From: Massiliimicrobium timonense
GTDB taxonomy: Bacteria > Bacillota_I > Bacilli_A > Erysipelotrichales > Coprobacillaceae
DNA: 64,000 nucleotides
Direction of reading: 5' to 3'
Assembly (NCBI RefSeq): GCF_002160865.1
Contig: NZ_NFLJ01000003.1
Coordinates: forward strand, 47,198-111,197
Positions 7,896-17,548 of this stretch are shown here, piece by piece. Both the position numbers and the translations under genes were made by a program. Under the pieces are notes generated by a model, which made no database searches, was not told the origin of the DNA, and saw only the letters and a list, made by a program, of their open reading frames with translations. The first letter of the stretch is position 1. Every line of letters starts with the position of its first letter.

Positions 7896-8671
7896 AAACA
7901 GTTTTAACAATTGCAGGAACGGACCCAACAGGAGGGGCTGGGGCACAGGCCGATTTAAAAACATTCATGGCTCATAAAGTCTATGGAATGAGTATTATTA
8001 CATCATTGGTTGCTCAAAATACATTAGGTGTTAAAGATATTATGGATGTGACTCCTTATTTTTTAGAAGAACAATTTCAATGTGTTTTTGAAGATATTTA
8101 TCCAGATGCAGTCAAGATCGGAATGGTTTCACAACCAGAATTAATTCATAAAATTGTTGAACAATTGAAAAAATATCATGCTAAAAATATTGTTGTAGAC
8201 CCTGTGATGGTTTCTACAAGTGGTTCACGTTTATTAGCTGATAGTGCTTTAGAAGCTTTAAAAAGTGAGTTGATTCCATTATCTTGTATCATCACACCGA
8301 ATATTCCTGAAACAGAAGTTTTAGTGAATCATACGATTCAAAGTAAAGAGGATATGATTCAAGCGGCTAAAGAAATACAACAATGGTATCAAGGAGCTAT
8401 TTTGATTAAAGGAGGACATTTTGAAAAACGTGCTGATGATTTACTTGTCATAAATAATGAGGTTTATTGGCTAGAATGTGAGCATATTGACAATCCAAAT
8501 ACACATGGAACAGGTTGTACTTTATCTAGTGCCATAGCTTCCAATCTGGCTTTGGGTTATGATTTAAAAACAAGTGTGGAAAAAGCCAAGAAGTATATTA
8601 CAGGAGCATTAAAAGCTAATCTAAATTTAGGACATGGCAGTGGACCATTGAATCATTGCTGGAATTTATAA
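7892..8671 (+). CDS. thiD: Hydroxymethylpyrimidine/phosphomethylpyrimidine kinase
   Basis: ThiD phosphorylates HMP twice to HMP-PP, the pyrimidine substrate of ThiE. The 259-residue ribokinase-fold protein has GTDPTGGAGAQADLKTF at its start, VDPVMVSTSG in the middle and the catalytic GTGCTLSSAIA near the end. AAGGAGG precedes ATG 7892, and the start overlaps the thiE stop by four bases. With thiM and thiE this gives a salvage route only: no thiC, thiG or ThiF/S genes are seen, so the cell must import HMP and thiazole or obtain them elsewhere. Confidence 0.93.
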   Translation: MKTVLTIAGTDPTGGAGAQADLKTFMAHKVYGMSIITSLVAQNTLGVKDIMDVTPYFLEEQFQCVFEDIYPDAVKIGMVSQPELIHKIVEQLKKYHAKNIVVDPVMVSTSGSRLLADSALEALKSELIPLSCIITPNIPETEVLVNHTIQSKEDMIQAAKEIQQWYQGAILIKGGHFEKRADDLLVINNEVYWLECEHIDNPNTHGTGCTLSSAIASNLALGYDLKTSVEKAKKYITGALKANLNLGHGSGPLNHCWNL

Positions 8672-8716
8672 TAGAATAATGAAATATAAAAAATAATGAT
8701 TAGATTAGGAATTAAG

Positions 8717-8761
8717 CATTGAATATGTATCTGATAATAGATATATATTCAATGTTTTTTA
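8717..8761 (+). terminator. Terminator of the thi operon
   Basis: Long stem CATTGAATATGTAT / ATATATATTCAATG (one G-T wobble) with a 10-base loop, ending in TTTTTT. Confidence 0.85.
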
Positions 8762-8892
8762 TATTATTTAGGATATTATCAATGATTTTTCTATTCATAA
8801 ATGTCTTATGGGATGTGTTTAATATTTTCATACTTCTTATTTTTAGTGTTTAAATAAATCAAAATTCGTCGAAAATTCATACACTTTTTCTT

Positions 8893-8934
8893 TTGACATA
8901 CGAATTAAAGTACACTTTATTAAGGGAGGTGTAC
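8893..8934 (+). promoter_or_regulatory. Promoter and inverted repeat before the first MATE gene
   Basis: TTGACA at 8893-8898 is followed after 17 bases by TTTATT at 8916-8921. The inverted repeat GTACAC (8910-8915) / GTGTAC (8929-8934) spans the -10 box and the GGGAGG ribosome-binding site. It could bind a MarR- or TetR-type repressor or fold in the mRNA over the ribosome-binding site. No regulator gene is next to it. Confidence 0.6.
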
Positions 8935-8939
8935 GAATA

Positions 8940-10274
8940 ATGCAATATTCATTAGTGAAAGGGAAAATATGGAAGCAAATTCTGAAATTCTTTTTTCCTA
9001 TATTAATAGGAACTTTTTTTCAACAGTTATATAATACCGTTGATACAATTATTGTTGGACAGTATGTAGGGACTCAGGCATTAGCCGCTGTTGGATCAAC
9101 AGGAAATCTTATTAGTTTGCTGGTGGATTTTTTTGTTGGATTATCTTCAGGAACAACTGTTTTGATTGCTCAGTTTTTTGGAGCAAATCAAGAACATCGT
9201 GTTTCTAAAACTGTTCATACATCTTTTGCTTTAGCTATTGTCTGTGGCTTGATAATGACTTTATTTGGCTTGTTTTTTTCTGGAAAGTGTTTAAATATGA
9301 TGGGAGTTCCATCAGATATATTAGAGGCAGCAACTTTGTATATGCGATTGTATTTTTTAGGTGGTATACCTCTAGTTGTCTATAATATTGGAACAGGAGT
9401 ATTACGTGCTATTGGAGATAGTCACACGCCTTTAATATATCTTATGATTTGTACTTTTATTAATATTGTTTTAGATTATATTTTTATTGTTTATTTTTAC
9501 ATGGGAATTGCTGGGGCAGGTATTGCGACAGCTATTGCACAGTTTGTTTCTGCACTTCTTGTCTGTTACAAACTAATTAAAGCAAAAGGCTGTTATCAAT
9601 TATGTTTGAAAAAGATAGAGTTTGATATAGAAATTTTAAAAAATGTTTTAAAAATTGGTATTCCAGCGGGGTTACAAGCAGTTATGTATGCAGTTTCCAA
9701 TATTATTTTACAAGTTAAAATTAATTCTTTTGGAACATCTATGATTGCCGCATGGACTGTTTATTGTAAAATAGATGCCCTGTTTTTTATGATAGCCGCT
9801 GCATACAGTTCAGCATTAACAACTTTTGTAGGTCAAAATTATGGAGCTGGGCTTTATACAAGAGTGCGACAGGGAATGAAAATTTGTATTGGCATGTTAA
9901 GTATCTCAGCCATTTTTCTAAGTATTTGTTTGATGACTTTTGGTAGACAGATTGCATCATTGTTTTCAAATGATTCGCAAGTTATTTTAGAAACTGTTCA
10001 AATTATCTATTATATTGTTCCATATTATGTTACATATAGCGGAGCTGAAATTATTTCGGCTACAATGCGAGGATGTGGAGATGCATTCAAACCAATGATT
10101 ATTGTTTGTTGTGGAGTTTGTTTATTAAGAATTCTTTGGGTTATTGGGATTCCTGATATATTTGCTTCATTTCATATGGTTGTTGTATGTTATCCTATTT
10201 CATGGGCAGCAACATCTATATTATTTGTTGGATATTATCAAAATTTTAAGAACCGCTTTTTAAAAAGTGTCTAA
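8940..10274 (+). CDS. MATE-family efflux transporter
   Basis: The 444-residue protein has about 12 membrane segments. It has the MATE pattern near the N terminus (FFQQLYNTVDTIIVGQYVGTQALAAVGSTG) and a related second half (SNIILQVKINSFGTSMIAAWTVYCKID). The family exports cationic drugs or metabolites in exchange for Na+ or H+. GGGAGG just upstream supports ATG 8940. It has its own promoter and is separated by 83 bases from a second, only distantly similar MATE gene. The substrate is unknown. Confidence 0.88.
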   Translation: MQYSLVKGKIWKQILKFFFPILIGTFFQQLYNTVDTIIVGQYVGTQALAAVGSTGNLISLLVDFFVGLSSGTTVLIAQFFGANQEHRVSKTVHTSFALAIVCGLIMTLFGLFFSGKCLNMMGVPSDILEAATLYMRLYFLGGIPLVVYNIGTGVLRAIGDSHTPLIYLMICTFINIVLDYIFIVYFYMGIAGAGIATAIAQFVSALLVCYKLIKAKGCYQLCLKKIEFDIEILKNVLKIGIPAGLQAVMYAVSNIILQVKINSFGTSMIAAWTVYCKIDALFFMIAAAYSSALTTFVGQNYGAGLYTRVRQGMKICIGMLSISAIFLSICLMTFGRQIASLFSNDSQVILETVQIIYYIVPYYVTYSGAEIISATMRGCGDAFKPMIIVCCGVCLLRILWVIGIPDIFASFHMVVVCYPISWAATSILFVGYYQNFKNRFLKSV

Positions 10275-10357
10275 AATATATAAAAAGTGACAATTATTTA
10301 AACACTGAATTCTTATTAAATAGATTTTTATATGATAAAAAAAGAAAGGGAGATGAG

Positions 10358-11746
10358 GTGATAATGTTAGATAAAATCAAACGATATATTGGTCCACGAA
10401 AGTTTTATCAATATGTTTTTTCTATGGCAATCCCTTTAGGTTTTCAACAATTGATTTCTAGTTGTATGGGGATTGTAGATTCGTTAATGGTATCATGGAT
10501 TGGTCAAGTGACAGCAGTAGGAACGGCTGTACAGATTGAAACATTATGTACATCGGTTTCTTGGGGAAGTGCTGCAGGAGTTGGAATTTTTTCTGTGCAA
10601 TTTTTTGGTGCTAAGGATTTTACAAGCTTCAAAAAGTCATTTGGTTTAAGTGTCTTGTTAGCTTTGATTTCAGGTTTATTTTGGTTTTCTGTAGCAAGTT
10701 TTTTTGGGAAAGTGATTTTACAATTTTATATAAGTGATGCAAGTGTTATTCAAAATGGACTAGCCTATCTAAATATTGCAAAATTCTCATATTTTCCATT
10801 AGCGTTAAGTTTTGTTTTCAATATGACTTATCGCAATATTAATCGTCCAAAAGTACCTTTGATTATAGGAATTATTGCAATGATCATGAATATAGTCGTG
10901 AATTATGTACTTATTTTTGGATTGTATGGTTTTCCACGAATGGGGATACAAGGTGCAGCTATGGGAACATGTATAGCTCAAATGTCATCATTATGTATTC
11001 ATGTTTTGTATGCTTATCAAACAAAACAACCTTTTATAGGTAGTTTTCAAGAAATGTTTACATTTGACCGTTATTTTATTCAACCCATTTTACAAAAAAC
11101 ACAATCTATTGTATTTAATGAACTATTATTTGGGTTTGGCTCAACATTATTTATTAAAGCATTTGGAGCTTTAGGAACACGATCTATGGATGCTTATTAT
11201 GTTGGAGAAAAAATATCAAATGTATTTTATGCTTTTGCAAATGGATTTTCTAATGCAGTAGCTGCAATTGTTGGTTATTCATTAGGTTATGGTGATGGTC
11301 ATAAAGCAAAAGAAGAAGGTGATTATTTAATGACTTTAGCAACTGCTATGTCAGTTGTCTGTCTGATATTCATTTATTTTGGTTCGCCTCTTTTTGTCCA
11401 AATCTTTGACTTGACTCATCCACAAGTCATTCAAGAAGCTATACTTATTGTGAAAGTTTTTGCTTTGCGTATAGCGTTACGATTCTTTATCGTTATTGTT
11501 TTTTCTTCACTCAGAGCTGGAGGGGATTCTAAGGTATTAACTTTACTTGATAGTGGATTGATGTGGAGTGTAGGAATTCCATTAGCATTTATAAGTGTTC
11601 ATATCTTTCAGATTCAAAGTATAGCTATTGTTTTTTTGATTTGCCAATTAGAACAAATTGTGAGAGTGATTTTAGGAATTAAACGTTATCAAACAGGAAA
11701 ATGGATTGTGAATTTAACAACATATGTTCATGATTCAATAAAATAA
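10358..11746 (+). CDS. MATE-family efflux transporter (second)
   Basis: This 462-residue, 12-segment MATE protein begins MIMLDKIKRYIGPRKFYQYVFSMAIP (quoted only in part as GFQQLISSCMGIVDSLMVSW). Two starts are possible: GTG 10358 or ATG 10364; GAAAGGGAG lies at 10344-10352. It ends 11 bases before the HAD-SIS fusion gene, so these two are probably one transcript. A MATE pump with a sugar-phosphate enzyme is an unusual partnership and may mean the pump exports a related metabolite. That is inference only. Confidence 0.85.
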   Translation: MIMLDKIKRYIGPRKFYQYVFSMAIPLGFQQLISSCMGIVDSLMVSWIGQVTAVGTAVQIETLCTSVSWGSAAGVGIFSVQFFGAKDFTSFKKSFGLSVLLALISGLFWFSVASFFGKVILQFYISDASVIQNGLAYLNIAKFSYFPLALSFVFNMTYRNINRPKVPLIIGIIAMIMNIVVNYVLIFGLYGFPRMGIQGAAMGTCIAQMSSLCIHVLYAYQTKQPFIGSFQEMFTFDRYFIQPILQKTQSIVFNELLFGFGSTLFIKAFGALGTRSMDAYYVGEKISNVFYAFANGFSNAVAAIVGYSLGYGDGHKAKEEGDYLMTLATAMSVVCLIFIYFGSPLFVQIFDLTHPQVIQEAILIVKVFALRIALRFFIVIVFSSLRAGGDSKVLTLLDSGLMWSVGIPLAFISVHIFQIQSIAIVFLICQLEQIVRVILGIKRYQTGKWIVNLTTYVHDSIK

Positions 11747-11757
11747 GGAGGAAGAAA

Positions 11758-13488
11758 ATGTTACCAAAATTAATTATTTTTGATGTTGATGGTCTTATGC
11801 TTGATACAGAAGCAAGATGGCAAGAAGCTTGGGATAGTGTTGGAAAGCGTTATGGTGTACAGGATTTGGGAAATACAACTTTTTTAAAATGTGTAGGGAG
11901 AAATGGTAAAGAAGTTGAAGATATTGTGAAGAACGATCTTCGACAATTTGCTCATCCAGAAAAGATTTTACAAGAAGTGAGAGAATATGGTGATGAACTT
12001 CTAAAAGAAAGAATTGATATAAAGAAAGGTCTTATGGAATTATTACGTTTTATTCAATCATTATCTATTCCTGTAGCAGTTGCAACAGCGACAGATAAAG
12101 ACACAACTTATCAAAGATTATCTCGATTACAGTTATGGGATCAATTTGATTATATATTGTGTGGCAATGAAGTTCATTTAAGGAAACCACATCCAGAAAT
12201 TTATGAAACAGTATTGAATTATTTTGGTGTCGATTCACAAGAGGCATGGGTATTGGAGGATTCATATGTGGGTGTCGAAGCTGCATATCGTGCGCATATT
12301 CCTTGTATTATGATTCCAGATTTAGCACCGGCACAAGAAAAGCAGAAAAGAGAAACTTTTGCTATAGTAGATTCTTTGATAGATGTTATTGATATATTAA
12401 AGAAGAATATTCAGGTAACTATGATGACATATATTCAAGAAACACCACAACAGATGAAAGACAATATCATAAATATAGAAGAAATAACAAAGCCTCTGGT
12501 ACAGCTTTATTTACAAAAAGAATATCAGTCCCTATGGATTATTGCTTGTGGCTCTAGTTTTAATGGGGCACAATGTGCAAAACCATTTTTAATGAAATAT
12601 TTAAATTGTGATGTTAAAGTCATTTCACCTATGAGTTTTGTATATTTTGAAAATCAAATAACAGAAGATGATTTTGTTTTTGTGGTTTCACAAAGTGGTC
12701 ATTCTACAAATTGTATTCAAGCACTTCAAAAATTAAAATCACTTCATCGAGAAGCTGTCCTTATAACAGGACAAAAAAATGATGATTTGAAATCATATGC
12801 AGATATTGTTGTAGATTATCATATGGGAATAGAAACTGTAGGATATGTCACAAAAGGTATTGTGATGCTGATGGAATATTTGATTTTATTTGCATTGGTA
12901 TCTGGTTTGAAAAAACATTGTATTCATCAAGAAGTTTATGATGAAATCATTAAGGAACTATTAGAGGTACCTGAACGTCATCAAATAATTCAAGAAGAAA
13001 CAAAACAATTTTATCAAAAGTATCTATATGAAATGACTTCTTTGAATCCTACATTTTTTATAGGATTCATTCAAAGTTATGGCATTGCTTTAGAAGGGGC
13101 ATTGAAAATGGCAGAAACAACAAAGCATCCATGTATGGCTTATGAAGCAGAAGAATTTATTCATGGATTTAATCTCCAATTGACACCAGCATATACAGTG
13201 TGGTGTATTGATGATTGTTCACAGGGAAGTTCACGTATCATCTCAATTTATCAAGCCATTCAAAGTGTTACACCACGAACTTATGCAATCACGAATAGCC
13301 CTTTGGTTGATGATGAACATGCGATAAGAATTCCTTTTCATATTCATGAACCATTATTAATGCCTTTGTACATTTTACCGGTATTTCAAGTTTTATCTTA
13401 TCAGATCAGTGAAGAATTACAAACATGGAATACGCATCCAAGATTTTCTAAGTTTAATGATTATGTTCAAACCAAAACTAATGAATAG
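11758..13488 (+). CDS. Fusion of a HAD phosphatase and a tandem SIS sugar-phosphate isomerase/deglycase domain
   Basis: The 576-residue protein has two parts. Residues 1 to about 215 form a HAD hydrolase of the beta-phosphoglucomutase type: nucleophile motif FDVDGLMLDTEARW (D9, D11), ATATDK, RKPHPEIYETVL and EDSYVGVEAA. Residues about 230-576 form two SIS domains like GlmS/AgaS/FrlB, with CGSSFNGAQ, SQSGHSTN, EGALKMAETT and EAEEFIHG. The glutaminase domain of true GlmS is missing, so it cannot use glutamine to aminate. A plausible role is handling aminated or Amadori sugar phosphates with built-in dephosphorylation. No frame change or stop separates the halves. The start at ATG 11758 has AAGGAGG. 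Confidence 0.85.
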   Translation: MLPKLIIFDVDGLMLDTEARWQEAWDSVGKRYGVQDLGNTTFLKCVGRNGKEVEDIVKNDLRQFAHPEKILQEVREYGDELLKERIDIKKGLMELLRFIQSLSIPVAVATATDKDTTYQRLSRLQLWDQFDYILCGNEVHLRKPHPEIYETVLNYFGVDSQEAWVLEDSYVGVEAAYRAHIPCIMIPDLAPAQEKQKRETFAIVDSLIDVIDILKKNIQVTMMTYIQETPQQMKDNIINIEEITKPLVQLYLQKEYQSLWIIACGSSFNGAQCAKPFLMKYLNCDVKVISPMSFVYFENQITEDDFVFVVSQSGHSTNCIQALQKLKSLHREAVLITGQKNDDLKSYADIVVDYHMGIETVGYVTKGIVMLMEYLILFALVSGLKKHCIHQEVYDEIIKELLEVPERHQIIQEETKQFYQKYLYEMTSLNPTFFIGFIQSYGIALEGALKMAETTKHPCMAYEAEEFIHGFNLQLTPAYTVWCIDDCSQGSSRIISIYQAIQSVTPRTYAITNSPLVDDEHAIRIPFHIHEPLLMPLYILPVFQVLSYQISEELQTWNTHPRFSKFNDYVQTKTNE

Positions 13489-13494
13489 AGTTAT

Positions 13495-13521
13495 AAAAAA
13501 TGGAATGATTTCCATTTTTTA
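13495..13521 (+). terminator. Terminator after the HAD-SIS gene
   Basis: Stem AAAAAATGGAA / TTCCATTTTTT with a TGAT loop; the right arm itself gives the T run. Confidence 0.8.
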
Positions 13522-13676
13522 TTTTTCAACACTTTTGTAGATTATAAAAAAACAAAGGAATATGACTGTTAGAGTAGTGTTGAAAAATGTCAAAAAATCA
13601 GAAAAAGTTATAAAAAACAGAACATTAAGACAAATATGTCAACACTACTTATAACAAAAAATGAGTTTGGTATAGT
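13522..13676 (+). promoter_or_regulatory. Control region of the deglycase gene with repeated TTTTTCAACACT motif
   Basis: A perfect 12-base inverted repeat is present: TTTTTCAACACT at 13522-13533 and AGTGTTGAAAAA at 13576-13587, 42 bases apart. A third copy, TCAACACTA, lies at 13639-13647, just upstream of a TATAGT -10 box (13671-13676) that has no good -35. The same TTTTTCAACACTA recurs at 14762-14774 before the LevR-like regulator gene. The layout suggests binding sites of an activator, most likely that regulator. Confidence 0.6.
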
Positions 13677-13718
13677 AGAGGTATCAAAAGAGAACATCAA
13701 AAAAGGAGGAAATAGAAA

Positions 13719-14684
13719 ATGTTTGATGTCAAAAAAATAATTGAAGAAATTACTTCAGAAAAACAAATTAAAAATTTAAGTTTTGCAGGTGTTGGAGGGT
13801 CTTTAGCATGTTTCTATGCAGCATATTACTATGTTCAAAGAGAAGCTAAAAATATAACAACAAGTTATACTTCAGCAAATGAATTTGTTCATGATACACC
13901 AGCTTGTATTGGTGAAAACTCAATCGTGGTCATTGCATCTAGAGGTGGAAATACTGCAGAAACAGTAGAAGCAGGACGTGTTGCAAAATCTAAAGGAGCA
14001 ACAGTTATTGGATTGACACATGAAGCACAAGATACAGGTATTCATGAAGTTTCTGATTATACAATTGTTTTTGAAGATGGAGAAGGTATTCCATTTGAAG
14101 TAGGAAAATCTGCTTATATCTTAAAAATTGCTTATGAAACTTTATATCAAGTGGAAGGAACTGGTCAATATGAAGCAATGGTAGAAGCAATGAATAAAAT
14201 GAATGAATTAGTACCAGCTGCACAAAAAGCTATTGTTCCTGAAGCTATTCAATTTTCTATTCAATATAAAGATAATCCAGTTATTTATACAATGGGAAGT
14301 GGTACAGCATGGTCTGCTGCACAACAAGAAACAATTTGTATTTTAATGGAAATGCAATGGATCAATTCAGCAGTTATTCATACAGGAGAATATTTCCATG
14401 GTCCATTTGAAATCACTGATCCAGATACAGCATTCTTATTATTAAAATCAACTGGAAAAACGAAAGCATTGGACGAAAGAGCTATTCGATTCTTAGATCA
14501 GTACAATCATCATCATACAGTGATTGATTTGGAAAAATATGGTTCACATGAATTAGGTGAAGTTAGTGAATATTATGATTATGATTTCCATACAGCGCTT
14601 TTAGATGTATTTAATCATTTATTAGCTGATATGAGAGATCATCCATTAAGTAAAAGAAAATATATGTGGAAATATAAATATTAA
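13719..14684 (+). CDS. SIS-domain protein, probable fructosamine/glucoselysine 6-phosphate deglycase
   Basis: The 321-residue protein has two SIS domains: GVGGSLACFYAAYY near residue 25 and VIASRGGNTAETVEA near 75, then GSGTAWSAAQQETICILMEMQW and GEYFHGPFEITD. This layout matches the FrlB/GfrE/GfrF group, which splits phosphorylated Amadori compounds into sugar 6-phosphate and an amine. It sits beside a LevR-type regulator and a mannose-type PTS, as in the Salmonella glucoselysine (gfr) locus. That context supports a deglycase acting on the PTS product. A plain sugar-phosphate isomerase remains possible. AAGGAGG precedes ATG 13719. Confidence 0.75.
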   Translation: MFDVKKIIEEITSEKQIKNLSFAGVGGSLACFYAAYYYVQREAKNITTSYTSANEFVHDTPACIGENSIVVIASRGGNTAETVEAGRVAKSKGATVIGLTHEAQDTGIHEVSDYTIVFEDGEGIPFEVGKSAYILKIAYETLYQVEGTGQYEAMVEAMNKMNELVPAAQKAIVPEAIQFSIQYKDNPVIYTMGSGTAWSAAQQETICILMEMQWINSAVIHTGEYFHGPFEITDPDTAFLLLKSTGKTKALDERAIRFLDQYNHHHTVIDLEKYGSHELGEVSEYYDYDFHTALLDVFNHLLADMRDHPLSKRKYMWKYKY

Positions 14685-14698
14685 AATGAATTGTCATT

Positions 14699-14774
14699 AG
14701 AAAGTGAGTGTTTCTAAAACTCTCACTTTCTATCAAAGGTAGGCAAAAAGATAGTGTTTAATTTTTCAACACTA
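14699..14774 (+). promoter_or_regulatory. Hairpin and operator copy between the deglycase and its regulator
   Basis: The stem AGAAAGTGAG (14699-14708) / CTCACTTTCT (14722-14731) follows the deglycase gene but has no clear T tract, so it may be a weak terminator or an mRNA processing hairpin. At 14753-14773 is AGTGTT-N9-AACACT, containing the TTTTTCAACACTA motif (14762-14774) seen three times upstream of the deglycase gene. Confidence 0.55.
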
Positions 14775-14842
14775 AATCATCTAAAAAGTGAGTTAGTGTA
14801 TATTTAAGTATATGAAATGTAAAAAGTGCATTTTATGAAAGG

Positions 14843-17548
14843 ATGATGAATGTGACAGGGAGTACAAAAAGTATGATTTTAAATTATATGAATGATTTAA
14901 CACAAAACTTTGATTTTACTCAAGTGAGTCATTTTACAGCATCATCTATTGCAAAAGAAATGCATATTAGTCGCAGTTTAGCAAGTCAATATCTTAATGA
15001 ACTTGTAAAAGAAAAATTGGTGATGAAGATTAATTCTCGACCTGTATATTTTTTGCATCGTCAGAAAATGGAAGAATTATTTCATTTGGTATTTCAAAAT
15101 GATGATTTTTATGACTTAGAGGAAGTAAAACAATATATTAATGAACATTCCGTAGGAGATGGTGATTATTCTCAGATTATTGGTTATGATAAATCTTTAG
15201 CGGAGCCTATTAAACAATTAAGAGAAGCTTTTGAATATCCACCAAGCGGATTACCAATTATTTTGTATGGGGCAAAAGGTACAGGTAAGAGAACACTTAG
15301 TCAAGTCATTTATGAAAATGCAGCAAGGCGTGGAAAGATTAATGAAAATGCAAAAGTGTTTAAGATAGAATTTACACCTACCAATAGTGAACAAGTATCA
15401 TTAAAAATTTTTGGAGATGGACATAAAAGTGGATTGATTGACCAGTATGATTATATTGTTTTCATTTTAGCTGGGGCACAATATATGTCCGAATCATTTC
15501 AAGAAAAATTATGTCATTTGATTGAAATAGGCAAGAGCGCAAATACCAAAAAAATGAAATATCTCCATAAAACAATCAGATATATTCTTTTATCTGATAT
15601 TCATCCGCATCATTTTATGGTTGATTGCCTGCTTAAAAATATTCCTGTCTTAATTTCTTTGCCTTTATTAAAAGAAAAGAGCAAAGAAGAAATTGAAGAG
15701 CTCATTATTCATTTCATGATCAATGAAGGCAAGAAAATGAATAAAATTATTAAAGTCAGTAGTAGTGTTTTAAGAGCATTGGTTAATGGTGATTATTCAC
15801 AGAACTTAATCGGATTACAATCTGCTATACAGATTATGTGTGCTTCTGCCTTAAAAGAAAATACAGGTAATAAAGAAGTTATTATTCATACATATCATTT
15901 ACCAGAATATTTATTAAGAACACTTCCGATTGTTACTGATGAAGATATTGTTTATATTGATACAACAGCTTATAAGAAAAGTGATCAGATTGATTATATT
16001 TTGGATTATTTTAGTATGATTGTAAAATCATTTTTTAAAGATCAAGATTTTCAGGAATCCCTAAAAGATGCACAACATCATTTTGACTTATTAAGTGATT
16101 TTCTTTCATATAAACAAAGAGTTGCTCCTGAACGTATTAAAGGTATAGAAATCTCCCTCTCTAATATTTTTGATACTATATTAAAAAAACGTTATATGAA
16201 TCTGCCTAGTGGCTTTAGCTATACCTTTGCAAAGTTAATGTATATGAATGAATTGTATCACTCATCTATAAATAAATGGCAACAGAAGAATCGTTTTGAT
16301 ATAGATAATATATTAACTCAGTTAAAGGAGCATTGCATTAATGAAACATTAATTGTTGAAGAAATGATACGATTAGTCAATTCTAATTTAGAAACAGATA
16401 TTGATAGTTTTTTTAAATTAATCATGATAGTCAATCTTAATCATTATAATACAGTCAGAAAAACACAAAAAATATTTGGAATTATTATCTGTCATGGGTA
16501 TTCTACAGCAACATCAATAGCTGAGGCTGTTAATAGTTTGCTGGAAAATTATATATTTGATGCTGTAGATATGCCATTAGATGTAACAATTGATGAAATT
16601 AAAGAAATACTAGTTGAGAGAATTAATCGTATGCATAGTAATGCAGATGTTATTGTTATGGTGGATATGGGGTCTTTAGAATTATTAGGAAAAAGCTTAA
16701 GTACAGCGATTAATTGTAATGTAGGTGTCATTAATAATGTTTCAACGAGATTAGCATTAAATGTTGGTAATGCTATTTTGAATGAAAATAATATGAAAAT
16801 GATTTTAGAAAAAGTCAGTGCTCATTCAATGGCAAAATATACAATTGTAAAAAGACAAAAAAAGGATGCTATTATCTTTACAAGCGAAAGTGGAATTCAA
16901 ACAGCCCAACGAATGAGAGAATTATTTGAAAATAGTTTATCAACAAAGTCTATTCCTGTAGATTTTGTGGTTTGTGATTACAATCAATTAATTTCTAGTG
17001 GTCAAGATCATGAAATTTTTAATAACAATAATGTATTGTTTATTACAGGGACGGCTAATCCTCATGTGAATGGACAAAAATTTGTTGCTTTAGAGGACAT
17101 TATTTCTGGTCATCATATAGATATTATTATGAAAAGATTATCACCATATTTAAATGTTGAAGAATTAGATCATATGATTTCTGATTTACGAAAAAACTTT
17201 ACTTTACTCAATGTTGTCGGATATTTAACCATTTTAAACCCCCAAGTTTTGTTAGACAATGTGAGTGTAGCTATGGATGTTTTGCAAGATTGTTTGCAAG
17301 AAAAGTTTGATGGAAAAACACTTATAGGACTTTATATACATGTTTGTTGCCTTATTGAAAGACTTGTTACAAAAACAGCTATTACAGAATTTGACGATTT
17401 AGAGAATTTTGAAAAAACACATATGCATTTTATTAAGTGTGTTCATGAAGCATTTCATATTATATCGAAACGCTATAATATTGTGATTCCAACAAGTGAA
17501 ATTGCCTATCTTTATGAATTTATTGATGCTGATCATAATGCAAAATAA
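14843..17548 (+). CDS. LevR-like PTS-controlled transcriptional activator with a degenerate AAA+ domain
   Basis: This 901-residue regulator has, in order: a winged HTH (about 1-70, AKEMHISRSLASQYLNEL); an AAA+ domain (about 110-340) with P-loop GAKGTGKRT at 143-151; a PTS regulation domain (about 400-540); a mannose-type EIIA domain with H551 in IICHGYSTA; an EIIB-like segment (about 690-790); and a final PRD. LevR proteins normally work with sigma-54 through a GAFTGA loop. That loop is absent here and Walker B is weak (YIVFILAGAQ). Phosphorylation by the PTS probably tunes its activity. Starts at ATG 14843 and GTG 14852 are possible; AAAGGA at 14838 suits the GTG better. It stands just before the PTS genes it should control. 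Confidence 0.85.
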   Translation: MMNVTGSTKSMILNYMNDLTQNFDFTQVSHFTASSIAKEMHISRSLASQYLNELVKEKLVMKINSRPVYFLHRQKMEELFHLVFQNDDFYDLEEVKQYINEHSVGDGDYSQIIGYDKSLAEPIKQLREAFEYPPSGLPIILYGAKGTGKRTLSQVIYENAARRGKINENAKVFKIEFTPTNSEQVSLKIFGDGHKSGLIDQYDYIVFILAGAQYMSESFQEKLCHLIEIGKSANTKKMKYLHKTIRYILLSDIHPHHFMVDCLLKNIPVLISLPLLKEKSKEEIEELIIHFMINEGKKMNKIIKVSSSVLRALVNGDYSQNLIGLQSAIQIMCASALKENTGNKEVIIHTYHLPEYLLRTLPIVTDEDIVYIDTTAYKKSDQIDYILDYFSMIVKSFFKDQDFQESLKDAQHHFDLLSDFLSYKQRVAPERIKGIEISLSNIFDTILKKRYMNLPSGFSYTFAKLMYMNELYHSSINKWQQKNRFDIDNILTQLKEHCINETLIVEEMIRLVNSNLETDIDSFFKLIMIVNLNHYNTVRKTQKIFGIIICHGYSTATSIAEAVNSLLENYIFDAVDMPLDVTIDEIKEILVERINRMHSNADVIVMVDMGSLELLGKSLSTAINCNVGVINNVSTRLALNVGNAILNENNMKMILEKVSAHSMAKYTIVKRQKKDAIIFTSESGIQTAQRMRELFENSLSTKSIPVDFVVCDYNQLISSGQDHEIFNNNNVLFITGTANPHVNGQKFVALEDIISGHHIDIIMKRLSPYLNVEELDHMISDLRKNFTLLNVVGYLTILNPQVLLDNVSVAMDVLQDCLQEKFDGKTLIGLYIHVCCLIERLVTKTAITEFDDLENFEKTHMHFIKCVHEAFHIISKRYNIVIPTSEIAYLYEFIDADHNAK

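Noticed and set aside
8910..8934. GTACAC / GTGTAC as a definite repressor site
   Set aside because: Only a 6-base arm with a 13-base gap and no adjacent regulator; kept as a tentative note within the promoter feature only.
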